This document shows, in pieces, positions 1 to 12,902 of a stretch of DNA of 64,000 bases. Every line of letters starts with the position of its first letter. Positions within the stretch are counted from its first letter, which is position 1. The position numbers and the translations under genes were made by a program. The notes below the pieces were generated by a model. The model was not told the origin of the DNA and did no database searches. It was given only the letters and a program-made list of their open reading frames with translations. The DNA is from Diploscapter coronatus (Eukaryota > Nematoda > Chromadorea > Rhabditida > Rhabditidae): assembly GCA_964036155.1 (NCBI GenBank), contig OZ038423.1, forward strand, positions 40,129,249 to 40,193,248. The letters run 5' to 3'.

Positions 1-459
1 TTCGATGGAGAAAAACGCCAGATATTAATTTAATTAGAATGTAACTTATCGTAAACCTGTATAACCGTTCAAAGCAGGTAACTCAAATTCGTTGAAGTAA
101 CCATCTACAATTTGCAAATAATAAATCTCATGGATCCTTACGGGAACATTTCACAAGATGTTTGTTTTGTTAATGACCTACTCTTTATCTAAAAAGAGAA
201 ATCTTTAGTTTATCCTAAAGTTATCTTTATAAGTAAGGATGATAAATTTAAATTATCACTCCATTATGATGTACGAGGCATTCTTGTTAAGGCATGCTTT
301 TTCCAGCTATGAGAAGACCTTTCATTACGTCTGCAAAATTAATGCGTTTACTGTGAAATTCGTTCTTTATCTTTCATAAGCTTTTCTCCAATTTTATGCA
401 GAACCTTAAATTATCTAGTCTAGCCAATTTCAAATATTCCATTATGAGTGTAGTTTCAG
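1..459. other. Left edge, no resolved gene; one possible short exon
   Basis: No complete gene is visible. A stretch at 307-352 is preceded by a good acceptor (TTTTTCCAG) and reads YEKTFHYVCKINAFT before a possible GT donor. It could be a leftover exon of a neighbouring receptor gene, but it joins nothing convincingly. The rest is AT-rich. Confidence 0.25.
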
Positions 460-462
460 AAG

Positions 463-1614
463 ATGCGATACGTTCATTATGAACATGCTGGTGATCCTCT
501 GAATTTGCCCATGGGCCTGATCACTTTGATCGTCAGTATTTTTGCTACGATTATTTAGAATAATAAAAGGATGAGTTATTTCAATTTTCAATTTTATCTA
601 AATAATAAATTTAGGATGGGATAATTGGAATACTCTGCAACACTTTTATAGTATGGACATTTTTCAAGAGTAGTAACAAAGCCTCCTTCAATCTGATTTG
701 TTTATTTCGGGCCGTTAACAGCATCGTCAATCTTGGGATCTTCATTGGCGATATCGCTCCTCTGATTTTATGGTATAAATTTGTGAAAATAAACTGCGTA
801 TTTTAAGGGGGTTTACGCCACTTTCATTGAAATTCGAAAATACCTACATGGTTTTGAATAATAATGAATATTTTATTACGGTAAGAAATTAATTTCATCT
901 CTAGTTTCAAATGTTTGTCAATCTTAGCTATTTCAATCACAGCGAAATTCAACTTCAAGCAAGAAAACTATGAAAAACGCTCGTCGATTCCTGCAGGCTA
1001 GTTATCCAATTAGCAGAATTAGCGATATCAATAAGATTATTAAAAATGAAGCAAAGAATAGAAACGTCGTAATATATCAGCTTGATGAAAAAGTTGCAAC
1101 ATTTCAATAACAATGTCTCGATTTCTGCTAAATTTAGTTGGAAATAAACTTTGCAATAATCAGCGAGCAAAATAATAATCGTATCTTGATCTTCAAACCA
1201 TAAATCATTATGACTTTTTACTTGCAAAATAATACTTTTCAGACGATCCTACAGGACAGTGTGTTCATCATCGATATGGCTTTCATCATATATTTTGGGT
1301 AAAGATTGAACAGCTTCTAAAAATAACTGATAGAATACTAATTTCAGCAGCTTATTCGATTCGAGATTTTGGAAGTTCATATCGATGACATTCATTGGGG
1401 AGAACGTATTCACAGTCGATGGGTAGATCTCATAGAAAATCTATTACATTTTCATACTCACCGATTCAGGATAGTAATGGTCCTATTCAATGAACAGAAT
1501 AGCTTCAATTCCAAAATCAAGTGCTGCTTCCAAGGAGATTTCATTAAGACCAACCTGAATGCGTCCACAAAAAGAGCGAAAAACCTTTGTAAAAATACTA
1601 CTACAACGATGTAG
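463..1614 (+). pseudogene. Srx-like 7TM chemoreceptor, apparently truncated
   Basis: Exons I can join are 463-531, 615-772, 943-996, 1243-1297, 1348-1422 and 1470-1614. The first two read in frame through a first membrane segment (LITLIDGIIGILCNTFIVW) and a second one containing NKASFNLICLFRAVNS. The last three join in frame through ILQDSVFIIDMAFIIYF and FWKFISMTFIGENVF to VDGIVMVLFNE, which resembles the TM6-TM7 end of nematode Srx receptors. Between them there is room only for a short loop (ARRFLQ at 979-996), so TM3-TM5 are missing. The junction after 996 would need a GC donor (CAG|GCTAGT). An AG acceptor lies just before the ATG. I infer a decayed or deleted receptor gene. The family call is from memory of the pattern, and a minus-strand exon reading overlaps part of it. 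Confidence 0.5.
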
Positions 1615-3231
1615 AGTATGAAGATAATAAAAAATGATATTTAATTTTGTTGACAAAGAGAAAAAATTAGAAAATAACACGACAAAAATTACGATCGCAA
1701 GGAACGAATCATGCACTTCAGTGGTTCCTTCGAGGGTGAAATCTACAAGAGGCTCTTTCAAAGTCGATAGATAACCCACTTACCGAAACTTTTACAGCTT
1801 CTACCGATAAAATCTGTGTATCTGACCACTTCCAAGATCGATGAATCAGCTTTATTATTTTGAATTAGTTCGTGGCCAGTAGTTCTTCTTTATTTGTTAA
1901 TCTTTTATCCTTCTATCCAACTTGCACTTTAAGAGTAAATGTCAGGACTGTTCAAAGTGGTGTGGAACAGGGGTCCGTCGATTTGGCTCAGAAATAAGAA
2001 AGTTACGAATTTTTTCCCGAGATCGGATCTGCCAAAACTTCAAGCTACCGTAATCCTGCATACGATAATTTTTATGAGAAACAAGCTGCACCATGAAAAT
2101 CAGTGTGCAAAATAACAATATATGCGAAAATCAGCCCTATTTGCGGACCCGTTTATACCGACTTTGGCCCTTACTGACATTCACTCTTAAGCTTGGAGTA
2201 GCTTATGATGGGACAAAGTTATGTTCAACTAAATTTAGAAATTTTTCAAGCCATCAACAACATAGACATTTCTTGTTCTCTATGTCAAGAATTATAAAGA
2301 TTATTCCTAATTTGTTCATAAAATAGTTATATGACATTTCTATACCATTTTTAATCAAATTAAGGCTTTTTTATTTATTTCTATTTAAACTTTCGGTTCT
2401 GCAAATTTCGATGTTTTTGGGGCGATTTCGATCTCGCGAAAAATTCAAATTTCACTTCCGATTCCAAATTTTTAAACATTTGATTCCGCAACAGCCCTGG
2501 AAGGCAACTTAGTTAAAATTTTCAAAAATTTCTAGAAATTTTGCGAGGTGATTTTAAAAAAAAATTTTCCCCACTATTAGATATAGGCCTAGGGAACATT
2601 TTCGTTTTCAGGACATGCCCCCGAAACTTGACTTGAGCCGATAAAAACGTACAGTGAGAATTTCAAATCGCTCTTTTGAGTTTCATAGGCTGTGCTCATT
2701 AGTGCTCACACTGAATATGAAAGAGTACCTTTTACTTGTTATCTTGTGATAGAAAATGTATCGTTTTTCAGTCCGGCTTTATAAAAATCATTTTTTTGCT
2801 GAAATAACACAATACAAAGCTATTTGGCACTTGTTTCATAGCTTTTTGCGCTCAAACTGCAGAATGAGCGTGGTCTATCATTTTGGGAATAACAAAAACC
2901 CATCGAAACCTCCGAATGTTCCGAAAACAGGCAAAACAAAACTAACATGTTTTTCAAGAAAAAGGGTTTCTGATCGTCGTCTTCAGAAATTCATATCTTT
3001 CGATACACTGATCCGTTTTTCATGCGGTTTTTTGCTATAATCCTGTCTATCCCGACAGATTAATAGAAAAATACTTCCATGACTTTATCTTCACATCGGG
3101 AATATCACTTGCGGTCTCGACTCTTTCGTCCCCTTCCATTTCTTCACACAATACATGTGCGTAAAATGCGTGCACATTTCTTTTTCGTAAAATAAAAATT
3201 TTCTTTATTTTTGTTTTTGCAGTTGCCGTTA
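1615..3231. other. Intergenic, no resolved gene
   Basis: AT-rich, with fuzzy AAATTT and TTTCGA repeats around 2400-2580. Short open stretches occur on both strands at 1693-1849 and 1950-2095 (for example SSYRNPAYDNFYEKQA on the plus strand). None could be assembled into a gene. The right end must hold the promoter of the zinc-finger gene. A TTTTTGCAG acceptor at 3213-3221, just before that gene's ATG, suggests a trans-splice site or a 5'UTR intron. Confidence 0.4.
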
Positions 3232-6200
3232 ATGTCGGAAGGCGGAGAGTCATCTTCGAATGGAGAGTGTGACACGGGAACGAGCGCTACTGTTTTGGTA
3301 AACCGATTTCCTTTCGTGATCCGTTTTCAATTGCAATTTCGCAGATTGGCGAAGTGGGACGAGAAGTGTATTTCTCAGTGAATGGAACGATCAAACTCGA
3401 AGAAGAGGACAGCCCCATTAAAACCGAGGTATTCAGCTTGGAAGATAGCACATTTTTCACGTTGTTCAAATAGCAGTTATGACATTTTTCGCAATTCTGT
3501 CGAGAATATTTGTTTTCAGGGAAACAGCTCGGGAATGGGGCAGAGCGGTGTGATTGGATTGAACAGAGACGTTCCCTGCGATGGCTCGGATCTGCCCAGC
3601 TCGTCTGTAGTCAAAACAGAAGATGTTGAGTGTCTGTCCGATAACAACCACTCTTCACAGGTAATATTTTTAAAATTCAACCGGAAAGATGATATTTTCA
3701 GGAAGTCATAAGCGAAGGAACGCTCGTCGATATTTTGATGGGAGAAATGCCGCAATCTTCCAGCAGCAGGTCTGCAAGCATGGTCAATTACTTCCGACAA
3801 TTGCTCGATTCTGAAGGTTGCGATTTTTGTTCTTGTAAATTGTTTCAAAAATTAGCCTTTGTTAATTTTTTCTTATGAATTTTTACCAACTTCCATCCAA
3901 ATTTTCTCTCAATTTGCCCGATTTCAAATAGAGCTAGGCATGCTCATGAAAAATCTTTGTTTTCAAGCGTTTGTACTATAATTCTTTATGTTGAAAAATT
4001 TTATTATGATTTTTTTAAATTCAATGTTAATTTTAGAAGTGTCTGAAGATGACGAGGATGTGGTCGACGACATAATTCTGAATGATAGGATAAAGAAGGA
4101 AGAGGGAGATGATCAATTCGACAGTGAGGAACACATAATTGAGACGTAAGTCATTTTTCTATACTCGAATATCGAGCAGGAATATTTGTTGTTGAAGGGG
4201 AGCAGCTATATTGGCTTCCTGGGAAGTTATGCCAGTTCGAAATTTGCTCATTTGGAAAGTTTCGAAGAAAAACCGTTAATAGGGGAAGGAACTAACTTTC
4301 AAAATGGACAAACCCGAGCTGCCAGAACTTTTCAAAGAACCACTCAGATTTTTTATCCGTGAATCTAAATGTTTTGATTCGCCTTTGAAAATAGGCGAAA
4401 ATTAATCTTTTCTGAAGTATGTGTTTATATAAAAGTTTAAACTAAATTATTATTTTTCCAGGTTCAACATCTCAACTGCCCAAAATGAGGACGATCATCC
4501 AGAGCATCAGCCGAATCTGTAAGATGTGTGGCTCAATTTTGAAATGATAATATCCAACTTTCTTCCCAAAATAACGAGCGCCATTTCGAACTGTTTCTCT
4601 TTCAGTGTCCGAAACCGCATTCGGAAGAAGTGTCGGATGTGCGGGGTCGAGACGACCAAAGTCAACCTGCACGTCTTCATGCATCTCTTCAAAATCCACA
4701 GGGTAAAATTCCTTGAATATTTCTTTCCTGGATTTTCGCGATATCTAATGCCGACTTTCTCAACTTTTTTAACTTGTAACTGCAACCATAAAAAATATAG
4801 AAAATGGCGCCGAGGTTGTGGTTGTAATTTTGCAAGCCTTGTTCAATGAGTCTGTAGATTATGGTATTTTTGTCACATAATGTTGATCGTTTTGTGACAA
4901 TTCCATGTTTTTATTTACTTGAAATTTGCACACATATCGAAAATATTCTTTCAGCACTTATTTGTTCAAAAGATCAGTAATTTTCAGATGGGCCGTCTGG
5001 TTTGTTCCGTGGATGGATGTCTGTTCGACCATTACGAGAAGAGGAAAATGACTCAGCACATGAAGGAGCTGCACGAGGGAGAGGGACAGATTAGGGAGGC
5101 CGCCTCGACTAGTCCCGTCTTCAGGGCTAAATTCAAGGTTGGTAGACGATTTTTGAACTAGCAAAACTTATTTATCATTTAAAGTTTCTTTACATTTAGT
5201 CATATATTTGTGAAAATTTTGGCAAATCGTGAATGTCGAGATGACGAGACCTATACTTGGGGAGGAAAAGTAGGGGAAAAATAGTGTGGTAAAAACATAA
5301 GAATCGTCATTTACAAGTTGCCAGAAATTCCGATGACGTTATAGAAAATTTATTATTTTTCCACTACTTGTTTTATCTTGAACCGTAATGTTTCAGCATC
5401 TGTTCAAGATGTGCTGGGGCGTGCCGAATTCAAGCATCCAGAATGGAGATCTCAAGAAGCAGTCCTCTGGAGAGATCCTCAGTCTGAGGGATAAGACTGT
5501 TTTTTGTCACGCCTGCAACATGTATGTGTTTGGAGGCACGCCTGAAGTGAGTTCTACAAAATTATATCAGTTTTATGATGATATCTCATAAATCACCGAT
5601 TTTTCATATTTCTACTTTTGTGGAAAAGAAAATAGACTATTTGAATTAAAACCGTTCAAAAATTCAGCGTTTCAAGAAAATAAAAAGAATATCAAATTTT
5701 CAGTACAAACAGATGCACGTCGGCTTCCACATGATGCACGACTTGAACATGCCTCGATACAGCTGCAAACAGTGCGATTATTCCCACTGCCAGACCAGGT
5801 ACATCACCAGACATGCACAGGAAAATCACCAGCTGAGGGATGGAGAGGAGGCTTTCTACGACAACATCAATGTAAGCGTTTTTTCGGATCATTATTACTC
5901 AACCAATTTTAATCTTGAATAGATATCGTTCTCGCCGATAGTATTCAGCAATGAAAAGAATGTGCTCCAATCGAAAACTCCTGTTCCAATAAAAGATGAG
6001 GATGTGGCCCCTTTTCTCGCTCAATAAAAGGAGACAACACTCATTTTGAATTGTAGCAGGCAGTTTTGGGTTGGTGCGCACCCATTTTAGCGTCGAATGT
6101 TAGCGACAGGCACGCTAATTACTTCATTTTTCTAATCAAATCTTGAATTTAAGTATTCTAACACGATGAATTTCAAAGTATCTAATTCCCTCATATTTTG

Positions 6201-9004
6201 ATGAAGGACTAGATGTTCAATGAAAGTAGTTTTCTTTCAGTCGTGGGACATCGACTCGCTCCGTTCCACTTCCGTGCGCCTCTTCGGGCACTCCAATGCC
6301 GCTCTCCTTTGCATGCCCCTCTCCTGGAAGCTATACCACAGACAGTTCGATCTCATCGATACGGTATTCATTTCGATACAAAATTAAGGAATGAAAATTT
6401 TCCTGAAAAATATTCAAATTTACACTTTTGAGGAAGAAACTCTTTAACTATTCTCTATTTTGAATAATCGACATTCCAACTAGATGACTAGATTTAAAGG
6501 ACCGTGCTTTATAAATTTTAATGATGGTTTGAGTTGAAAACCTAGATTTACACTAAATATCATGGTTTCAGTTTCAGTTTTCTAGATGATCATGATGGTT
6601 TTTTTCAGCAAAATGCGGCTGAAAAAGCGGTTTTGGACAGATTCCGAGCTATTTCCATGAAGGCCAAACTGGGCATTCTCAAAAAAACGGTAGGAACTTT
6701 CAAATAAATGCAAGATAACGTTGAGCAAATTAGCAAATTCGTAACAATTCTTATAGATTCTGAAAACATACATTCTGCAAGCGTCTTATAAAATTATCTA
6801 GTTTATCTTTCTTCATTGAATAGTGATTTCATTTCTACTGATCCGTTTAAAATAAATCAAATTGAAAGTATTTTCCGCTAAAAACTCTGATCTTCAGTCG
6901 AGCCTGGAAAAGTCCTTGAAGCAGTCGACTTCTTCTTCATCGTCCTCCCCTTCTACCTCCTCGGCTTCTGCCCCAATCCCTACGGCAAAGGTCCCTTTCT
7001 CTACCATCGGGAAGGAAACCATCCCTTTCATTGCCTATTCAACCTATGCCCGAGATGCCCCTCCCAAACGAGGCAAGCAACCTGCCATTCAGCACTTCAG
7101 AGCCAAGTGCGGGATCTGCAAAAGGTTTATCTCTCCTGACAATTCTAATGTAAGTCTTCGAACTTGTCGTTTAGAAACTATTACCCAAAATTTGATATTT
7201 TTTAGAATGGGGACATGGAAATTTAAATTTTCAAAATTGAAAGGAGTTTTCACTGAGAATCTAGAAGATGCCATAATTTTTGTAGCATGAAATAAGAAAT
7301 TACAATGAAAAAATCAGATACATTTCGTTGGAAAACATGTCCTTCTCGAATCGTTATTTGGAAAGTTGAACTGTCTAGCTGTGTCTAGTCGAGTAATGAA
7401 TTGTTTGCAGGAATTCATGGAGCATTTCTCTCAACACCTGTTCGAATTCCACCAAATCGGCCTTCTGCAATGCACCCTCTGTGATTTCCAGGCAGTCAAT
7501 TCGAACCTCGCCAAAATGCACGGCCACTTCAGTCATCAAACTGAGGGCTGCTTCAAGGAAAATGTCGAGGTAATTTTGAAACAAATTTGTTCGAAATGAA
7601 TACTTTTCAAGTAACTGAAAGCCACAATTTCCGACTATTCTAAAAATTATATGATATTGAGAAAATCTATCTGGTTTCTGACTTCCCCAAGTTCATTTTT
7701 TCATCGTTCAACCCTTTATACAGAGTGCGCTACGAGTTTGGGCTGCGTTTTCACGTTTTCACGTTTAATATCGAGACTATAAAATATAGCATATTCATAA
7801 TCGAATGGAATAAAGTTATATCGTTAGTGATTTTTAGTTTAGGGAATGCTAAACCCAAATCTTCAGAATTTCGTTACCTTTTACTTGTCTAGTATGGGAT
7901 TTTTAAAATAAAACTAGCTTTATCGCCCAGACTTTTGTCGTACTCTGTAAAGTTCATTACCAATTAATTTCATATAGGATCTATAACTAGAGCTAAGGAG
8001 TAGGGTTTAATAGTGTAACGACATTGCGAGTGATCTACTCGTTGTGCTGATTTCTTAGATATCACATTCCCGATCAAACCCTACCCTCTAATCCTAATTA
8101 CGCAGTCTTGATAAATTTTCGAAATGGATAGATGATGAACAAGGTGAACTATAGTAAAAAGTCGTGATAGTCTTTCGATTATTCCTAACGTCTTAGCTTG
8201 TTACTTTGAATTTTTCTTCGGTTTATGGCGTCATCTTATCATTCTCTGAATATCTAAAGTTGATATCTTTCTCTTTTAAAATACGTCGTTCAGAATTGGC
8301 CTCTGGCAAAGATCAGGGACGTTTCCCTGCGCTGTTACGGAGACGAAGACTTCGCCTTCTCGATGATACCCTACAAGTACAAGCATATCCAGTTTCAGGA
8401 ACCTCAGGAATCAATTCAGGTAGTTCCTTTCTCTATCTTCTTCATCCTCTATTTTCCAATAAATATAAAACAACACAATCAGTACTCATTTTCAATATAG
8501 GGCGATTTTCTTTAGAAACTGCAATTTTAGGAGCACGTTCATACCCCGCTTACGCTCTCGCGAGGATGAGATACGCAAAGAAGACATGTTCTTTGTCTTT
8601 CTCACCTTTGCGTGCTATTTCTTTCTGCTCACATGAGCGTAAACGGAATATGAACACGCCCTCGAGGTTAAATGCGGAAATTCTTCTTCAAATATTTTCA
8701 CACCTGGACTAATAATTAGTTGTCTTTCATTTAGCATTGAACCAAAATAATTGATACTTGAAAATGGACGAATTTCCAGACTTCTGTGTCGGCTTGTTCG
8801 CTGCTGGATGGAGCGATGAAACGAGCCGGGGTTGCAGCGACGAGCGGCGAATTGCATTCGCTCAACACGATATTCAGGCGGTCGAAGAGAAAGGACCCCG
8901 GGGGGAATCTGATGCCCCCGAGGAAGAAGCAAAGGGACAGGGCGGATCGGGAGGAGGACTTGGAGCTGTTCAAACTGCTGCATGGAATGGGCAAGACAGG
9001 GTAG
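3232..9004 (+). CDS. Multi-finger C2H2-type zinc-finger protein, three composite finger modules
   Basis: Likely DNA-binding nuclear regulator; no orthologue recognised. Exons: 3232-3297, 3345-3428, 3520-3660, 3702-3816, 4037-4145, 4462-4518, 4606-4702, 4988-5137, 5397-5546, 5704-5871, 6241-6363, 6609-6689, 6898-7149, 7411-7569, 8294-8419, 8780-9004. All phases agree, giving about 700 residues. The N-terminal ~190 residues are acidic and contain IKTE, VKTED and IKKEE motifs (SUMO-site-like). Three modules each join an atypical finger (CxxC, then HxxxH and a further His) to a canonical C2H2 finger: C200/C203-H213/H217/H222 then C229-x4-C234-x12-H247-x4-H252; C310/C313-H328/H332/H335 then C344..H365; C518/C521-H536/H540/H545 then C552..H573. 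The C-terminus is basic (RRSKRK, PPRKKQR), a probable nuclear localisation signal. Exon 4988 was chosen over 4955 because it preserves module spacing. The short-isoform exon is listed separately. Confidence 0.75.
5923..6027 (+). CDS. Alternative last exon of the zinc-finger gene (short isoform)
   Basis: A TTGAATAG acceptor opens an exon in phase with the exon ending at 5871. It reads ISFSPIVFSNEKNVLQ onward to a TAA at 6025-6027. The AATAAA hexamer at 6023-6028 overlaps the stop codon. Skipping this exon lets 5871 join 6241 in the same frame, so either two isoforms exist or two paralogous genes lie head to tail. No good ATG was found for a separate downstream gene. The short product would be 413 residues with two finger modules. 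Confidence 0.55.
   Translation: MSFSPIVFSNEKNVLQSKTPVPIKDEDVAPFLAQ
7721..7947. mobile_element. MITE-like inverted-repeat element in a zinc-finger gene intron
   Basis: TA dinucleotides flank it (7719-7720, 7948-7949). The left end CAGAGTGCGCTACGAGTTTG and the reverse complement of the right end CAGAGTACGACAAAAGTCTG match at most positions. Length is 227 bp with no coding potential. TA flanks and a CAG start fit a non-autonomous Tc1/mariner-type element. Confidence 0.6.
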
Positions 9005-10490
9005 AAAGCGCGAACGCTCAAATAGACTGCACATGAGAGAGAAGCCATTCAATTGGTTGATGTGCAGGACTGAGGTAATTCTCTCGGCTACCTATAGACT
9101 CGAGTTAAAGTGAGAATTCTGTGATTTTTCTCTTCAACTCGAGTAATTTGAAATGAATTAGTCTCTGCATCGCAAAAAAAAACAAAAAATTGTTCTTCAG
9201 GTGTCAAAGTTTATCAAACTCTTCTCTTTTAATTTAATTTAATTCTTTGTTTTTTTTCTAAAATCTTCAGGGCGTTATTTAAAATGTGACAAAAATGACG
9301 GGTTTATTTATCACTTTAAAATTTATTCGTTTGCCCCAAAAATTACTAGAAATCTTTTTCGGGAATTTCGCTGTTTTCTTTTCAATTTGAAAAAAAAACG
9401 ATTAATTTTTCTTACAAAAAATTGGTATTATTGTCGAAGGCTGGCCAACTTAATTAAAATGAATTTCATAAAAATTGTACACGCAGAAATTGACATCCAT
9501 TAGATAGAGAGCGCAAATGCCCAAAGTTGAATATGCAAAAATTACTATTTTGACTCGTATTCCTGAGAATACCTGAAATTTTCATAAGTAATCGCCCGCA
9601 TGGAGACGATCCGATCGGGTAATGAATTGTAAAATGCGATGATTTTTTAAGGAAAAATGATCGCTTATCGATTCAAATGCATCAAATTTATATTTTAAAA
9701 AATTCCAATTTTCATTGACGGAAATTCAAGACATTTATAAGTGTAATTATCGAGTTAATTAGGGTCTTTAACTCGATCCAAAGTGGAAATTTCTTATTGA
9801 TTTGAATATTTGAAGAGTCCCACAATATTTCTGCAAGTTTCAAATCTCGCTGAAATCAAACTTGAAACTATCATTCGGGGATTATTTGACGTCATTTCAA
9901 TAATTCGAATAGTTCTTTTGATGGGTGTGAAATTTATCCTGCTTCAATTGATCAGTTTTTGACAATAACATGTTGTGACAACTCCAAAATTCATGAAAAG
10001 GCGAGACGAATTTTCGAGGATAATGGGCTGTGCCTAACTTATTAATGAGATTTTTACTTAGAAACTGTTGCCAAATATGGAAATTTTAGGATTTTCAATA
10101 AAGATATTTTATTCTGAAAGGCAAAGTGTGTCAAGCGAAATAATGAAGAATTTTTCTTGCACCAAAACTAACATCAAACTGATGATCAAAATAACATGGC
10201 TCAATTGACATTTTGTGAACGAGGTCAAACAAATTCACTACGTCATTTGGGTTGAAACACAACATCAGCACAATCAATAAACCACTATATTGTCTTCTTC
10301 TCTCAGATATTCCGCAATTCCATATTTTCGTTATTTACGCTAATTTTTCTGAATCACGGTAGCTATTACGCAACATTGCGCAATGCTTTCAATTTCTTAC
10401 AAAGCATTTTGTAAATTGTCATGACGTTGTGACATCGAAGTCGGTATATAAATTTGTGGACATTTTCTGAAATAATCAGACTCGAACAAA
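9005..10490. other. Intergenic between zinc-finger gene and small gene
   Basis: AT-rich with long A and T runs; no exon-like reading found. The right end holds a TATA-like box. Confidence 0.5.
10444..10452 (+). promoter_or_regulatory. TATA-like box
   Basis: TATATAAAT lies about 38 bp upstream of the ATG at 10491, with no splice acceptor in between. This suggests a conventional promoter with a very short leader and no trans-splicing. Confidence 0.4.
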
Positions 10491-11245
10491 ATGGCTAACT
10501 CGAATTCCTATTCAGCCATTCAACCTCAGGTAAGATTTACTAATATTTCTTTCAATTTTCACTAGTAAAACTTCCTAAATCGTTTTTTTTAAATTATTGC
10601 AATCTAAAATTTCAGGCTTCTGCCCACAGATTCGGTGGCTCGGTCAGTTCGATGTCTGTCTCATCTTGCAATTCCTCTAGTAGACCCTCTTCGGTCTCAT
10701 TCACATATAAATTCATGCCAACGGAACTCGAAAGGACCATTTACATCATCAACCTGCCTGAAGGACAGAAGATCACTGGAGCTGAGTTTGACTACAAGAA
10801 GGCCAGGTCCGTGCTCAGCTGCATGAGAGTGGCTGCTAACCCAGAGCTTGTCAAGAGATTGGATGAAGAAGTCCCCAGAAATCCTAGAACGCTCAAGTAA
10901 GTAATTCATCATGAAAATATCGATGCCGTAAAACTATTCATGGAAAGTAACTCTGAAAAAATGATTGCAAAATAGACATCCTTAAACCTTAGCTTAAGTT
11001 TAAAAGTAATTAAAATATTCCAACTTTGACTTCAAATTTATCACGAAGAAGTGATTGACATAATTTTCAGAGTCGTGTTGCCGAAACGAGAAGACGTGGA
11101 GACCTGTGTGAGGAGAGTGCTCTACATGAAGGACTATAACATTCCTGGAGTCACTGTTCAGGCGGCTGTTCCTGTGATAAAAAGACAAACGAAATCATAT
11201 AACAACAACAAATATAGGAAAGAAGGAGTCAAGGCAAATAAATGA
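10491..11245 (+). CDS. Small unrecognised basic protein, 164 aa
   Basis: Exons 10491-10529, 10616-10896 and 11071-11245 join in phase (MANSNSYSAIQPQ, then ASAHRFGGS...). No signal peptide or membrane segment. Residues 14-40 are Ser-rich. A folded-looking core follows (MPTELERTIYIINLPEGQK ... RREDVETC-type charged helices), and the C-terminus is Lys/Asn-rich (SYNNNKYRKEGVKANK). An AATAAA at 11291-11296 can serve polyadenylation. I do not recognise the family. The very short leader and compact structure suggest a simply regulated gene. The reading frame is well supported by codon use and splice sites; the function is unknown. Confidence 0.75.
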
Positions 11246-12902
11246 ACGGGTTGTACATTTTCTAGGCTTTTTTTCAAATTTTAATGTGAAAATAAATTGT
11301 TTCAAAGAGTACTTTGTTTATTTTTCCACTGCTAGACAAGCCAATTGCTCAAAATCTTCATTATCGTGCAAAATATTCCTTTACTATCTTGTTCAAATAG
11401 TTTATTTTATTTCTTTTCGATGAGAAATTCGCCTCTTCTCTATCAACGATGATGAAAGCAAATTCATCGATCAATACGAATGAAAAATAGCTGGCGAAAA
11501 TCATTGGATTGATTAGGGAAAGTGACTGGATTTCTATTAGCAAATAGACGACGATAGGATTTTCCATGTGTTTTTAGGAGAATGGCCCAAATCTTAGGAA
11601 AATCCTATCGATTGAGATAATGGCAAAACCGATCAGAACAAAATGCTGAAAGATCCGATAATTTGATTCAAATCATAACGCGATTACTCATTGAAATTCT
11701 CATCTATGAACCTTTATCTTGTCACAAGTTTTTGAAACATAGGAACCACCAAAAATGAAATGGTTAGACAATAAAGCGTAGAAATTTCTTGAAACAACAA
11801 GCATAACTCTGTCTAAATCTTTCAACCATAAAATTCCCATGTTCGTTAACATTGATTAAGATCAAAGAAAATCAATAATTCGCAATCAAAATTTGTCAAT
11901 ATTTCTGATTAACATTCCTAGTTTCTGTGAAATAATGTAATCAAAATAAATAGGAATAAAACTAATACAATTGCTAGCCAATTCTACTATTCTGTGCACA
12001 CACAACAAGCCATTAGAGAGGGCACATTCATTTTTCTAAAATCCAATAAATTTTCGATTTTCCGTAATTAAATTGCCATATAGAAGTGCGAAGCTATGCA
12101 GATTTTTCTGCAAGCTATCTGCAGATAATCGAGTCCAATGTACGTTGTTTGTATATATTTTCGAGGCGAAATTCGCAAATCTCGAAATTCTCCAGGTTTC
12201 AGATATTCTTTTTGTCACTTCTCCACTTGACTTTCCAAGCAGCTTCACCCATTCTGCTTGTAAATCTCCGCAGTCTTTTTTGTCGTTCCTCTTCTTTCTG
12301 CTTCTCATTATATCCACATTCACTTTTCTCTTTCATGTCTTCATTTGGCGTTCACAATTGTAGAGAGAAAGAGAAATCCCTCTCGCTTCTCGCATATCCC
12401 CTTTGTTATCTGTGGATCTCTCGTCCTGCCTTCCCTGCATCCACCTCGTCATAGGTAAGCAGCAGCAGCAGTCGTTTCAGTCGACAGGGATATCGTCCCG
12501 TTCGCTTGATTCTAATAAAAAAGAAACACGAAAGAGACTGCGAAAGGGGGAGAGCGGACAAAAATGGGTAGGAATAAGATATGGAAAGTAAAGAAAAGAG
12601 AGCGAGGAAGATTGGAAGCAGAGAAGCAGAAGCATGTCCTGAGAGGGACGGCGAACAACTTTTTGATAAGAGATAAAGACATAGCATAAAATGATAGAGA
12701 GAAAGAGAAACAGACTGACAGACGGACACAATCCCCCATGGTTATGGACTAACATCATGAAACTTCACAATTGAATTGGAGAAGAGATTAGGAGATATGA
12801 AGAGAATGGAGAGATGCAGAAATGAGAGGTAAAGAGGGAGAAAAAACAAAGAGATCGCCCCGTTAGCCAGCGAAATGAGAAGGAGATAAACAGTCCGGAA
12901 GA
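11246..12902. other. Intergenic, with a purine-rich tract before the collagen gene
   Basis: 11300-12050 is AT-rich. From about 12520 to 12900 the plus strand is strongly purine-rich (GAGAGAAAGAGA-type runs), while 12180-12430 is pyrimidine-rich. Open frames here are low-complexity artefacts. This is presumably the collagen promoter region. Confidence 0.5.

Noticed and set aside
1483..1849. Minus-strand exon series (1784-1849, 1693-1754, 1483-1554) that joins in phase and ends in a stop
   Set aside because: It overlaps the plus-strand Srx-like TM7 exon, which has better family support. No upstream exons or domain could be found for the minus-strand reading.
2756..3040. 94-codon plus-strand frame
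   Set aside because: No recognisable domain, AT-driven composition, and no splice context linking it to the zinc-finger gene.
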